Assembly (NCBI GenBank): GCA_951812925.1
Contig: OX638369.1
Span: 16,707,329 to 16,771,328, forward strand
Source of the DNA: Calliopum simillimum
Lineage: Eukaryota; Arthropoda; Insecta; Diptera; Lauxaniidae
Direction of reading: 5' to 3'
Length of the DNA stretch: 64,000 nucleotides
The notes under the pieces: generated by a model
What the model was told of the DNA's origin: nothing
The model's database searches: none
The model's input: the letters and a program-made list of their open reading frames with translations, nothing else
Made by a program: the position numbers and the translations under genes
Part shown: in pieces, positions 45,250-57,418 of the stretch
Layout: each line of letters starts with the position of its first letter
Position numbering within the stretch: position 1 is the first letter of the stretch

Positions 45250-45450
45250 AATAAAAAATTGGCAATTGATTGAAAGTTTAAGTTCTATAATTTAAAATTG
45301 TATATTGAATTTTAGTTTTATTACAATACACAGATATATTAGATATGAGAGTTTATCTGTTTGCCATTGTAACTGAAATTTTTACGTTACATTTTCACAT
45401 AGATGTTAGTCATAAATTGTAATAATCTACCCATAAGTTTATTCAATAAA
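45250..45450 (+). terminator. AstCC: AstCC polyadenylation signals
   Basis: AATAAA occurs at 45250-45255 and again at 45445-45450, the second followed by A+T- and GT-rich sequence ('TTGTGTGTTTTT'). Either could end the message. Confidence 0.45.
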
Positions 45451-45459
45451 TTCATTTAT

Positions 45460-46820
45460 AACACTATGGATTTGTGTGTTTTTCTATGCACAACATGTAG
45501 AAAACTTTTGTGTTTCAATTTAGTTAAATATCCATAACGCGTAATTCATGTTGTTGATGACTTTTATTGGTTGCACTTTGATGGATGCAGTACGCAGCAT
45601 GAGTTCTGCATACAACAGACATCCGCATCCGGTTGCAAGTCCCTGTCTGTTGTGTTTCTTTGAGACGGCAAGAAGACGACAGAATACAAATTCCGCATTC
45701 AACAATTGTGACTTATTTTTTGAACTGAACAATTATAAAGTTTTAATGGCATAACGCACTTGTTGTGCTAATTTTTATAATTCGATTTAAATTTTTATTG
45801 GAATAGGAAATCCAAACAACTCTTCAGTAGAAATCAATATTTTCAAATTAACAATTTGCTTGTTTGATACTTTCGAAATACAAGATGTGCTTTGATATTT
45901 ATATTAAATATGGATACAGAATAATTTGAGAACAATTCCCATCTAATTTTGCAAACAATAATTAAAAATGCCGTAAAACAGCACGAATTTGCATCAACTA
46001 AGGATCATTTCTCTAAAATGGTGCTTTCAGCTCAATATCATAATTTTTAAACTTTCCGAATAAACAGAGGTATATTTTTCCGGCTGTCGGAAATAATGCC
46101 AGAAAATTAAATTTTTGGAAATATAGCCACAAACTACTTAGAAGAAAACGCCAGAATTTTTGGAAATAATGCCATAGAAAATAACACCACAAAAGTTTTT
46201 GGGATTATTTCCAAAATAAAATGGAAATAACGCCAGAATTTAGGAAAAATGTATGCGCAACCCTTGTTGTCAAGTTTTGGCTAAGCGGTTAAGGAAATTT
46301 GACCCAACCTTTTATATATTCTTGATCAGCGTCACCCCCTGAGTCGATATAGTCATGTCCGTCTGCCTGTCTGTTAAAAAATTTGTTATATACTAGAATT
46401 CGCCTTGTGGTCAAGCAAAAAGACTCTCATTAGTAACCACGCCTGCAAATTTTCTTTTTAGCTTCGTGGCACTCCGCACTATAAAACAAAAAGTTTGAAT
46501 ATCTTTTCTTTAATTTCCTTCTTTAGGGTTGGGCCTATCTCTATTTTAAATTTCATAAAAATTGTAAAAAAGTGACGGCGTGTTTTCCATTTACAGGCGT
46601 TGCACCCCGAATAAAATTATACAGGCCTATTCTTAATTCTGAATCTGCATAAATTTTGTCGATTCGAAACCATTATGTTTATTAGAAAGAGAAGCAACAA
46701 ACAAAAACAAAAAAGTGACTCCGAATCCGGCCAAAGAATTGCTTTACCTCGTATGATTTTTGAGATAACCTAACATAAAAAAGCAAAAACGACCGTTTCC
46801 TTGCTATTTTTTGAAGCTAA
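45460..46820. other. Intergenic DNA after AstCC
   Basis: Worn repeats only, including 'GGAAATAAYGCCAGAA' phrases repeated at 46080-46240 and 'CGCCTTGTGGTC' at 46391. No gene was seen. Confidence 0.45.
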
Positions 46821-46821
46821 G

Positions 46822-47500
46822 TACGAGGGGTACTATTTATATTTCGGGAACTGGCAACACTAATGTCAATAGCTAAAATCTGGCAACACCATAATAAAGT
46901 TTGACAGTTTTAAGTATAAACGTATTCACAACGTTTCGTTGCACAAGTGCTATTTGTTTTGTTTACAGTGAGTTAAGAAAATCAATTTGCCCAAAAACTG
47001 GAAATATCAAGAGAAGGTTTTTGTTGGACTATTTTTCACAACTTTCGACGTGAACTATCTCAACAAGAATGTGTCGATGAACTCAGTTCCTTGTTTGGCA
47101 ATAAAACATTCAGTCATGGTCGTAGTTCGGTCGCCGACAAATTCCGTGAAGGTCGTCCAAAATCGGTTGTTGTGCCACAAACATCGATGCAGTGCATGAA
47201 CTGATAATACAAGATCGTCATTTGACATATTGTGAGATAGAAGCATCCTTGTACATTAGTTCCACTTCAATACATTCGATTTTGCATGAACACATAGTTG
47301 TAAACAATGTGTTCGATACCACATAATTTATCAATCGCTCAAAAAAAGGCTCGCCAAATTGTTTTTCTTAACTCACTGTGAACAAAACAAATAGCACTTG
47401 TACATCAAAACGTTGTGAGTACGCTTATGCTAGAAAATGTCAAACTTTATTATGGTGTTGCCAGATTTTAGCTGTTCCCGAAACATAAATAGTACCCCTG
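46822..47500 (+). mobile_element. Mariner-like element with long inverted ends
   Basis: The left 165 bp ('GGGGTACTATTTATATTTCG', 'CTGGCAACACCATAATAAAG', 'TTTACAGTGAGTTAA') is mirrored by the right 130 bp (47370-47500). A TA precedes the left end (46822-46823); the right flank is not TA. Inside is the 5' part of a transposase (47037-47330), after which most of the catalytic domain is deleted. Confidence 0.85.
47037..47330 (+). pseudogene. Mariner-type transposase N-terminal fragment
   Basis: Translation shows the paired helix-turn-helix region of insect mariner transposases: FRRELSQQECVDELSSLFG, then DKFREGRPKSVVVP. A frame change near 47190 leads to YCEIEASLYISSTSIHSIL, and a final frame change leads to an IPHNLSIAQKKAR-like piece at about 47315. 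The DDE catalytic domain is absent. This is a second mariner lineage, distinct from the 34-kb copy. Confidence 0.85.
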
Positions 47501-47509
47501 TTGCCAGCT

Positions 47510-48780
47510 ATTGACCTTTGCTCCTGCAAGAATAACTTCAGATACCAAGGGGCTTGGCGATAAAACCAAGAAAGAAAAAATAATTTTAGTTTGTGGGTCT
47601 ATATTATGAAAATTGTCGCATATCTCCTTTATTGCAATGAATGTCATTTTCATGTAGTTTTTCGATTAATAAAGTCATTGGACCGTGATTTTCTTTTTGA
47701 AAATAAGGCTGTATACGTAGTATGTATCACCCACGCAACCGAACGCCATATACGGAGGATGCGACACGACCAAAATTACAAGAACGCCTTCCTGTTTTTT
47801 GTACCTTTTATCATGCGAGTAGCTAATTTTAATTAATATTCATTGAATTATGAGAATTTCCGACATTTAATAAAAATACTAAATTAAGTTTCCAAGCACA
47901 TGACATCAATTGTGGATTACAAATGTTGACGCAATAAAGAATATAAATAAATTAAGTTCATGAGAAAGGACTAACTACTCTTCTCTTGTTACAACATGCA
48001 ACAACAACAAAATGACATGTACCTATTACAAATAAAATTTTATTTTTATCATTTTGGAAATATGATGTGATGTGTATTCCAAAAAAAAAAGCCTCCTCTC
48101 CAGTTATATGACCAGAATATCATATTTATCTACATATAGTAATGATCATAAATTATGGTGTATTCCAATAAAATCAGATTAAGGTGCCAACATCAGTTAA
48201 CGGAATTCTACCAAACTTCTTATCACATAACATGCAAAGCTTCCAAAAAACAACAAAAACATGCTTTACAGCATGGGAACCAGTGCAAACCCTAAACACA
48301 ACTTCACAAAACGGCAGCAACAGTATGTGATTTATTTATTAAAAACACAAATAGAATGGAAAAAAAAAATCGTTTTTACCAACAACCACCCACCCACCAT
48401 GGCACATTTTATACCACTTCCTCCTACAAAAGAAGCAGTTGCACGTTGGGTGAACAGAAACCTCACAAATACCACACCAATCTATATGGTAAGTCTTGTA
48501 GCGGAAGTCAACAGGTGCATAGCACAAAGTTCACCACTTAAGGAAAGAAAAAAAAAACTCACCACAACCACTACTAAGTGTTGGCAAAGAGTGGTGAGCT
48601 CAATGATGCCATTTCACCATTCTCGTGAGGAAAGTAGAGTTGCCAAATGTGTTACATATTTTGAACTTTATAAAATTTATTCCACAAAATATGTAGATAT
48701 ACGTAAGTAGTTGTCATTGTTATGAGCATTATTAACTACAACGCAACCAAAGTAGTCATAAATACTAGGGACGGTAGAAC
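47510..48780. other. Intergenic DNA, no gene supported
   Basis: A 149-codon open frame (48261-48710) is present, but it has no recognisable domain, is lysine/threonine-rich from A-rich DNA, and lacks supporting signals. Confidence 0.4.
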
Positions 48781-49047
48781 TCAGAGCAAGAGCTAGGTGA
48801 ATTCGGACGAAAAGGTGTGGTACCTCCCATGTAAGCAAAAGTTTCAAAAAGCTACATTGCAAGCGTTTTTTGAGATAATCCAACTAAATTTCACTCAGAC
48901 ACTAAGGATGGTTAATGCAAGCTCTTAAAAAAACTAGATGAACTCGGACAGAACCCCTCGCAGAACCCCTTACATAAGCAAGAGTTTCAAAATGCTATAC
49001 TGGGAGCGTTCATTGAGATAATCCAAACAAATTTCACTCAGACATAA
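48780..49047 (-). repeat. 'GGTGCCACGCCC' repeat, two inverted units
   Basis: 'GTGGTACCTCCCATGTAAGC' and 'TTTTTTGAGATAATCCAACT' occur, then again in variant form about 150 bp later. These are reverse complements of the units at 49245-49760. Confidence 0.75.
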
Positions 49048-49244
49048 ATAGCCTGTTTCTACCAGAGAGTACCTAGAGACTGATCCCAGCTTGGTCAACA
49101 ATCTGGTCTTATTATCTTAGCCCATGTTTTTATTCATAGATATTTTTCGTGATGAAATTCGTATTTCTTCGCCTCCAATTTTCATGCATTCATAATGATA
49201 AACTTACCAATGGGAGTTGTAATAATGCCAAACATTAAATACAC

Positions 49245-49770
49245 TACACAGCAATATTTTGAAAATTTTGCTTATATGGAAGGTTCCACGCCCCCTTGTC
49301 CGAGTTCACCCAGTTTTTGCACAGAGCTTGCATTTGCAGTTCTAACTGTCTGACTGAAATTTGGTGGATTATATGAAAAAACGTTTTCAGTATGGCGTTT
49401 TGAAGCTTTTGCTTGTATGGGAGGTACCACGCCCTCTTGTCCGAGTTCGTCTAGTTATACCTCAAAGCGTGCATTCAGAGTATTTATTAATTGACTGAAA
49501 CTTATTTGGATTATCTCAGAAAACTCTTTCAGTATAGCATTTTAAAATTTACTTGCTGAGCTTGCATTTATAGTTCTTTAAGTCTGAGTAAAATTTAGTT
49601 CGATTATCTCAAAAAACGTTTTCAGCATAGTCTTTTAAAGATTTTGCTTATACGGGAGGTGCCACATCCTCTTGTCTGATCTCACACAGTTTTGGTTGAG
49701 AGCTTGATGTTACAATTTGTAGTATTTAAATGTATTTTGGTTGCATTGTCGTGAAAAGTACTCCTAAAAT
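49245..49770 (+). repeat. 'GGTGCCACGCCC' tandem repeat, about 3.5 units
   Basis: The period is about 150 bp, with landmark positions near 49268, 49422 and 49662 (one unit carries a deletion near 49550). Each unit has 'TTGTCCGAGTTC', 'GCTTGCATT' and 'GATTATCTCAAAAAACG'. It ends with the arm that, at the window start, is split by the 571-986 MITE. Confidence 0.8.
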
Positions 49771-50787
49771 TGCATTTTGAATAAATTTTTTGTATGGGTG
49801 GTAGGCGTGTTCGTTGACCGATTTTACTCATTTTCAATTCCACGAACAAACTTTGACGACGGAGGCAGTATACTAAATTTCTTTGAAATATTTTGCTCAG
49901 TTTTCTCAAAAAATTTATTTGCACACACACCCAGCCAGCCACCCAGCCAGCCAACCAGATAGACGGACATGGCAATATCGACTCAGAAGATGTCGCTGAT
50001 CAAGAATATAAGTATATACTTTTCCATACCTCCTTCTCTTCATTACAAACGGAAGGACAAAGTGAATATACTTTGGGTGTAGGGTATTAAATCTCGGAAA
50101 GTATCGAATGGTATAGGAAACAACAGAAAAATATCAAAAACCCAAAATTTTTTTTGGCAAAATAGAAAATAAATAAATGGGATATGCCCAAAATACTTCG
50201 TTTTTTGCATCTTATCTTCAAATGATCATAATTTTTTTGATCAGAAGTCTCTTTAGAGTCAAATTTAACTAGACTGTATATTTTTACTTATTCAGTACTG
50301 TAACAAGATGAGTACATTTTCGATGTTTGAGTTAAGTATAAAAAAATTTTGTTGGTTTTAGGAAATTCGATTTAATACAAAAAAGCAGAAGCAGAAAACA
50401 TCAAAATCCCAAAGAAAATACTAGTTTAAAAACATTTAAAATGCGTTTTTCTCAAAACATAATAAATGTAGATATCTGGTAGTAGTATTAACCCTACGAT
50501 ATGAACACAAAAAGAAATAAAATTATGTGGCAACACTTTAGCTTTAACCTGCCGCATTCAATTTCAACACACACACACACAACACAGCATGCCAACAAAA
50601 CTCACCACTTAACATTCACAATAGAGCAATCGTTGCAGATTTTTGCTGTTCAGAATTTGAACGTTAAAAGTGCTCAATGCGTATAGTGCGTTTATGTGTG
50701 TGTATTGACGTATATCTTTGTGTGCGTGTTTGTATGTGTATTTGCGCCCAACACTTGTGAGTTTACTGCTGGCACAATTATGGGATA

Positions 50788-50851
50788 TATAAAAGCAAGT
50801 GCTTTGTGAAGCTACCGTTAAGTTAATTCAACAAGTTCTTAGCGTTCAGAC
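50788..50851 (+). promoter_or_regulatory. TATA + Inr + DPE-like core promoter
   Basis: TATAAAAG at 50788-50795, an initiator-like TTAAGTTAA with A+1 at about 50821, and AGAC at 50848-50851 (+28, the DPE position). A TGACGTAT (CRE-like) half-site lies about 115 bp upstream at 50706, between GT-rich tracts. Together with the leader exon and donor that follow, this is a strong candidate for a real start site. Confidence 0.65.
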
Positions 50852-51029
50852 AAAAACCGGAAGGAGCCCAAGACAAAAAAGTCATAATATCCGTTTGCGA
50901 AAAACTGTTGAAAGTTTAAAAAGAGAAAAAAATATATATATTTTGCGTGTGTATTAAGTGTGAATTTTGGTGCATTGAATTTTGATTTTATTGCAAGTTT
51001 TGGCGCCAAATAAAGGGTCAGCAACACAG
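50821..51029 (+). other. Leader (5' UTR) exon of an unseen rightward gene
   Basis: From the predicted start to a consensus donor ACAG|GTAAGA at 51029/51030 there is no useful long frame. The exon would splice to sequence farther right. In Drosophila AstC is known to lie next to AstCC, so AstC is a candidate, but no exon encoding its peptide was found before the window ends. Confidence 0.5.
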
Positions 51030-53974
51030 GTAAGACAACGAATATTTTGTAATTGGAAAAGTTTAAAGTGTGAGTTTCTTTTGGTAATATCAGAGGCAGT
51101 ATATTGATTGCTAGGAACAAATACGATTTCGTAAAAATTCCAATTGAGACTGATCACTTATTGGAAAGATTTTTACCACAAATACCACGGAAAAGGCATA
51201 CTGTTTGTTTGTGCACTCAAAGCTTACGAGATGTTTTGTGTTTAAGACTATTATAAAAACTTAATAACTGATTTGACGACAAAAACATTTAGTACATTTT
51301 AATGGTTGATTTTAATAAATGTTTAAAAAGTTATGATATAATTAATTTAAAAAAAAAAAAAATTTTAGTTAATGCCATGCATGGTCAAATTATTTTTAAA
51401 TTGATCGAAATTTGAGTAATGCTTCAAGCATAGCATCCCTCAACGGTTTTAGAGTTATAGTCATATTTTAAGAAAATATCATTAAACTTTCTAGATTTTG
51501 AATTGAAAATAGTTAAACTTAGTCTGAATTAAATTTTTGCCACTGAGGACAGGCGCGGTAAAGGCATTTTTATCATTTCAGAGCTGCTGTTTTGAGGCAC
51601 AATACTTTAGTGATGGCAAAATCTATGCCAGATTTAGAAAACGCTAGACAGTAATGAATTGTAACATTGTAAAGTCAATTTTGACATTTTTCACGTTAAA
51701 AATTTAGGGGTACCCAGATATTTACACAAAAAATTTAAAATATGTAATTAACAAATAATTAATATAAGAAATTGTTAATAATGCTGCGAATTTGAATCAT
51801 TTTATTGAATCTACCATATACATATTAGTTAGTAATAACTATATTCCCTTTTGATTGAACAAATGTCGTTAGAACTCTTCGTCAGATAATTAAATGGTGC
51901 TCAATGCTTGGTGTTTTGGATCGAAAAAAAGATTTTAAAAACTTTATTTTTAATCAATGTTTTTTTAGTATTTATAAGTACCTATATTTGCACATTTTTT
52001 TAAATGGCTTATTATTTGTAATAGGAATGCTAACAAAAAAAAAAAAAAATCATACATATCATTCAAGGATCCTATATCATATTTCGTATTTGCAAAATCG
52101 TTTTGAACTATATTTGAAATCAAAGCTGTTCCGTTTGAAAATACATCCTGAAATCCTTCAATAATATTTTCAATAGCTGTACCATTGTCATTGTCAATTA
52201 AGTAAGAAAATAAAAAGCAATTCGGTCAAGTACCATTTTTATCAAACTTCATTCAAAGGTTTTTGAGCCAAAACAAACTCTATACTTCTAGTTAATGCCA
52301 AAAAAAAATTAAATTTTTTTTAGTTCATAATTGATAATGATGTTTTAAATAACCAATTTCCAATAACCTTGATTTCGAACGCGTATGTCGTACATAAGTG
52401 TTAGGTAGCATACGAATTTTTGTAAGATTTTCCAGGATTACATATCGGTATATTTAATTGAAATTTGTTAAAGTAATAATTTATGTTAACTTAAAAATCG
52501 TCTTCCAATAGTTTTAAAGCAAAATAAACTTTTTTTTATAAAGAAAACTAAGACTTTATTTCTACCGTAATTAGGTGCATAATTTTGTTAAAGTGAACGT
52601 TATTCCGTGACTATCACGTAATTGGAAAAATAAAGAAATTTCGATTTTCGAAAATAAACTATTGATGGTTGTGTATAAAATATGCTAAAAATTTTTTTTC
52701 TCACGTAATAAGTAAATAAGTAATTACGGCATATGCTTTTCTCTTTCAAAACTAGAAATAATAGTGTACAATGTGAATACTTCTCTAACAAATTTCAGAG
52801 ATGCTGTGAATTTTTTACTGCCGGAATAACATGCATAAATTTGTGCAAGTGAACCAAATTCCGTGACTATTTTTATTTTGTTGACTCCTTCATTTGTAAT
52901 ATGTAGGGGAAGGGTACCGGGTGTGCGCACCGTTTTGTTTTCGACTCATAACTTTTGACCAAATGTATATTATGCAGACATTTAAGTATCAATGAAAAGC
53001 TAAAACCCTTAGCTAACTAATGGTGAAGAAAGTAAATTGATTTCGTTAGTTGGAAAAATTATATCAAAAAAACAGTGAAGTGATAAAAACAAAAACAAAT
53101 TTTCATAAATATTTTAATTACGCGAATTTTGACGAGCTCAAAAAATATAACAAACATTTTCGTATGAATTGTAGTTCTCAGAAATTTTAAAAATTATTGA
53201 AATATTCTTGTTTTTGTTGGCGATCCAAAATTGGCTCACTTTTGTTCTACGCTGACACACGCTTTAAATTAAAAAAGAGGGGTGCCCACACCCGGACCAC
53301 TTCGGGACACGTACTCGACTTTAATAGCCACTTTGAAAAGCAATGAGGGAATTGTGTTGTGTGAACATTTTGGTTGCATTCGGTTTCGAATCACAAAATA
53401 TAATAAACTTACTGCATAAATATAGATTGCATTCAGCTTTTCGATTAATTCACTTCGATTTATCGCACTTGAAAAATTATTGAAAAAAACTTTTGTATTG
53501 ACTTTCACTTATTCAAAAATTATTTTCTTCTCAGCATTGAGCAAATGCGTCGGTTTGCTCCGGAAAATGCACAAAAAGTTCGTGCTGTCATAACACGCGC
53601 TTAACATTTGTCAGAACAGCCGCATTTGTTTTCTGTCAAAAGTTACGGGAGGGGGGGTGCCCGCATCCGCAACCTGCCCCGCTGGCGGTACTCTTCCTCT
53701 ACTTACTTACTAATGTACATTAACCTCTTGAGACCGAAGCCTAGACCATTGTGACATCAAAAAATTAACTTCGGACTAAGTTTTCTAGTGTTTAAATTAA
53801 GAAAAAAAAGTAGGTCCGGAAAAGCCCCTTATAGCCGGAAATGGTGCTGTCATATTACACAGTGCAGCAACAAAAATCCAAAAAACTTTTTGAATACCAT
53901 TCCTGATAGCACATGATGTTACTAGTAAAACCCTATCTGTGTTTCGCTTGTTTGCCTCCAGGTCGAATTTAATA
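51030..53974. other. Probable intron, A+T-rich
   Basis: No exon was recognised. A CACAGTGCAGCAAC word at 53858 resembles the end of the 27761-28415 hairpin element and may be a fragment of it. Confidence 0.4.
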
Positions 53975-55210
53975 GTAGGGGAATGTCGTATAGGTTGGGA
54001 CGCCGTATAAGTTGGGACAGCCGTTTTTCTTGAATTTTCAATATTGGCGACACCTATGTTTCAACTGTCGAAGTAAAGTCTGCTTATAACCTAACGTTTC
54101 ATGTGCAAAAGATCGAAGAACTACTGTTGATTACATCCATTCCAAACAAAGAGTAAATTATCATATCAAAAAGATCTTTTCGATAGTTTCTGCGTGTTCG
54201 TATTTTGCCGAACTTAAACCAATTATTTCGTGTAAGTGTGTTCAATGTGTCTTGTATTCAGTGTATTTCCATTGCGTGAAAGAGTGATTGAAATGTATTG
54301 TTGTGGCACATATTATTTTTGGGCTTTCACGAAATGGCAACTTTGTAAAGGTTGGGACACTCATGTCGTATAAGTTGGGACAGAACTTTTTTTTATTCCA
54401 AGGCATTGCGATACCATTTAAATTATATTTTTACAATATTTGATGAATGCAATTGTATTTATAATAATTAAAAAGCATTTATTAATGAATTTTTGAAGAT
54501 TGCGACGCATTTATGTGAAATGAGTTTGGCAAGTTCATTAACGCCCGAAAAACCGATCGTGGAATTATTGATTTCAATGCATTGGTCGCAAAAATCAAGG
54601 AAATAAAATTGGCTAAGGCATTCGATCCACCAGAAAAGCGCATAAAATCCCAAAATGCAGTTTGGCGGGGTATACCCAAAAATTGAATGATAAAATTAAG
54701 GACATTTCAACCATTGATGACGATGCATTGTTAAAGCTGGTTAAAAGAGTTGCTTCGCACGCCAATCCGTTGATAGTATCTTGTGTCTCGCAAAAGAAGT
54801 ACCTTAAAAATAAAATATGCGGAACAGTTTCTTCACCTGTACAAACTGCTAATCATATTATGCGAAATATTATATATTTTAACCCAAATTGTTTCTTTGA
54901 AATATGACGTTTGAATAAATGTTCCAATAAAAATAATATCATGCAGATTAACTTAACTTTTTGGCTCACTTTGTGATTTTTGAAAGTGTCCCAACTTATA
55001 CGGCAAATTTTTTTTCGGCAAAAAAAGTTGTCTTTATTAAAATGGCTATAACTTTTGATCTGATCACGATATCAAATAACTTTCTATGAAAAAGTTGCAG
55101 CCGATGAATATACCTTTTTATTGGTTTATTTAAATTAACAATTTTTCGATCCGTTTCAAAACCACTGACCAAAAACAAAACCCGTCCCAACCTTGACGAC
55201 ATTCAATTAC
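53975..55210. mobile_element. Pogo-like TIR element, 1.24 kb
   Basis: The ends pair as GTAGGGGAATGTCGTATAGG and, as reverse complement of the right end, GTAATTGAATGTCGTCAAGG, both continuing TTGGGACG. TA flanks both sides (53973-53974, 55211-55212). Subterminal 'TATAAGTTGGGACA' is repeated inverted (54370-54384, 54990-55004). A short coding-like stretch at 54480-54720 is broken by stops and unrecognised. The pogo assignment comes from the ends shared with 58624-59433. Confidence 0.75.
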
Positions 55211-57418
55211 TATAAAAATTGCTTCAAAACTGCTTTTTCAAAGTTGCCACGGCTATAATTCGTAAACCGTTTGAGATTTTGTTTTCCTATCTTCAACAAA
55301 GTTATTGATATAGACTAAAGTAAAGAAAGTGTTCAAGAAACTGACACGAAAAAATTGGGTTTTGGGCCTTAAAATCACAAAAATGCCGAAAAATTGTACC
55401 ATTTTTGGTTATAGTTATAAAACCGTTCAGTATTTTGCCAAACAATTAAAACAAAATGTTAGCCAAGACTAAATTGAAGAACTCTCTAGAGCATGTCAAT
55501 ATCATATGAGTACTCCTTAGTACTAATTTTAATTAAAATATTGATGTATCAAAAAATGCTTGGGGTCCTATGTGACCCCATCGGTCTCAAGGGGTTAAAG
55601 AAAAAGAAAACATTATGTTAGCAAAATTTAAGATAAATATATTTTAAAATATATAAAATGAAGAAACTTGATATTTTAGACGGTTATTTAAAGAAAATAA
55701 ATCAAATTTTAAGTTAGCACGGATTTAGGTTCAACACCAAATTTTAGAACGGAGTTAGGGACAAATGAAGTGTTTTTAAAAGTATAAAGAATTATCATAA
55801 TATAGGGGTTATGATGCTCAAATTAAGCACTAATTGATAAATCAATTCTTATTAAAAATCATATATCCGATCTGTAAATTGAATTGTAAGACTTGGAATC
55901 GTTCTAGAAGTAGAGAGTTCCTTAACATGCCGTAATTCGGTACACTTAACTTATTCGTGTAGAAGCTCTTGTTCATTATCTGTTTGAAATAGTTAAAATA
56001 TCTAATTTTAAAGTTAAACATGGTTTTGACTCCTGGCCGGGACATTGAATGGTACATTTTTTAGAGAATCACCAATGTACTCAAAAAGATCTTCAGAATG
56101 ATAAATATATCATTGTTGATCATCATGATATATCACAATTAGACTGACATATATAACTTTTCGAGTACTTGCACTTTCACTAAGAAGCAAAGTTCATTAG
56201 TACTATACGCAGAGCGCTAGAGGTCAAAATATGTTAGAATCATAAATTTTTTCCTTTCATAATGTATTGCAATTTAAGGCAATTGAAATATTAAATATTA
56301 TTACAAAGTTTTATTTGTCTTTAAAATAACATACATACTTTACGCGCTGCTGCTGCATGTTTGAGTAACTTGGGGAATCAATGTTTGATTTCAGTTGGTA
56401 TTTTATATAAAAGTTGGAAGGGTCGCTTTTTCCACCCCAATAAAGAAGTTTTCTTTTTTCAAAGTTTAGCAAAAATACAAATTCAATAAAAAAAGGAAAA
56501 AAAAAACTGCATTAAAGTGAAATGTTTTTTATGAATATATTTACTTAAACTTAGTTTTAACAAATGCCAACTGTTGCAATTTTCCAACTCATATTAGATA
56601 GCACAATGATGTGTTACCATCCGCGCGCTATTTGCTTTCAAGCACAAACCTTGTCCTGTAATCCGTACATTTTTATTACACTGATAAATAACATTTGATG
56701 TTAATTAGAAATACGATACTTGTATCTATCAAACAAACACCAAATGCAAAAACAATGTGATTATTTGCTTACCAACATAGTTGAACAACTTTCGTTGTTT
56801 TCTTCTTGTTTGATGGTGGGGTACAAAAAAAAATCTTGAATTATTTAGCGCCCCACGTTGTTGGAGAAAAAAAAAAAATGGTAACAAAATCTTTTCGTTA
56901 AAGAATTATACGCAAGTTTCGTAGGAGTTTTAATTGAATCAACTGCGTTGTAATTGACCAGCGAGAATATTTCAATTGAATTCGCTTAGGCAACAACCCA
57001 CGGTTTCTTTTTGGATAAAAACAAAAACTTGAAAAAGGTACTTCCTTTTAGAATCTTAAAAGTGCGAAAAGTTTCACCACAATAAAATATTGAATTACAA
57101 TCACCAAAATAACATCTTTGGATTATATGCCCTTGGGACACTTACGTTATTTTTGATTGGAAATGTGATATTTTATTATGATTCAAAGTTTTCTGCGAAT
57201 TCTAAAAGAGTCGTTTAAAAATTTTAAAAAGTAAAATCAAAAATTGGTCTCATATTGCCAACCAAAATCAAATTATAAACTTAAGAAAAAAAAAAAAAAA
57301 AACAAATTCGAGTGAAGTAAGTGTAAACCAATAAGAACAGACTGCATGGTTCGTCTTCCTAAACATCAGTTGCAATGCACTTAAAAAAAAAGCTGCATAA
57401 TTTTAAGAGCTTTTACTT
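55211..57418. other. Intergenic or intronic DNA
   Basis: A+T-rich with homopolymer tracts. No gene, RNA or well-formed repeat could be supported. Confidence 0.45.

Noticed and set aside
48261..48710. 149-codon open frame on the + strand
   Set aside because: No recognisable domain, composition follows A-rich DNA, no splice or promoter context, and a competing frame overlaps it on the other strand.
50569..50760. CA/GT dinucleotide tracts as a functional element
   Set aside because: Short and interrupted; common near fly promoters, and no specific role can be supported.
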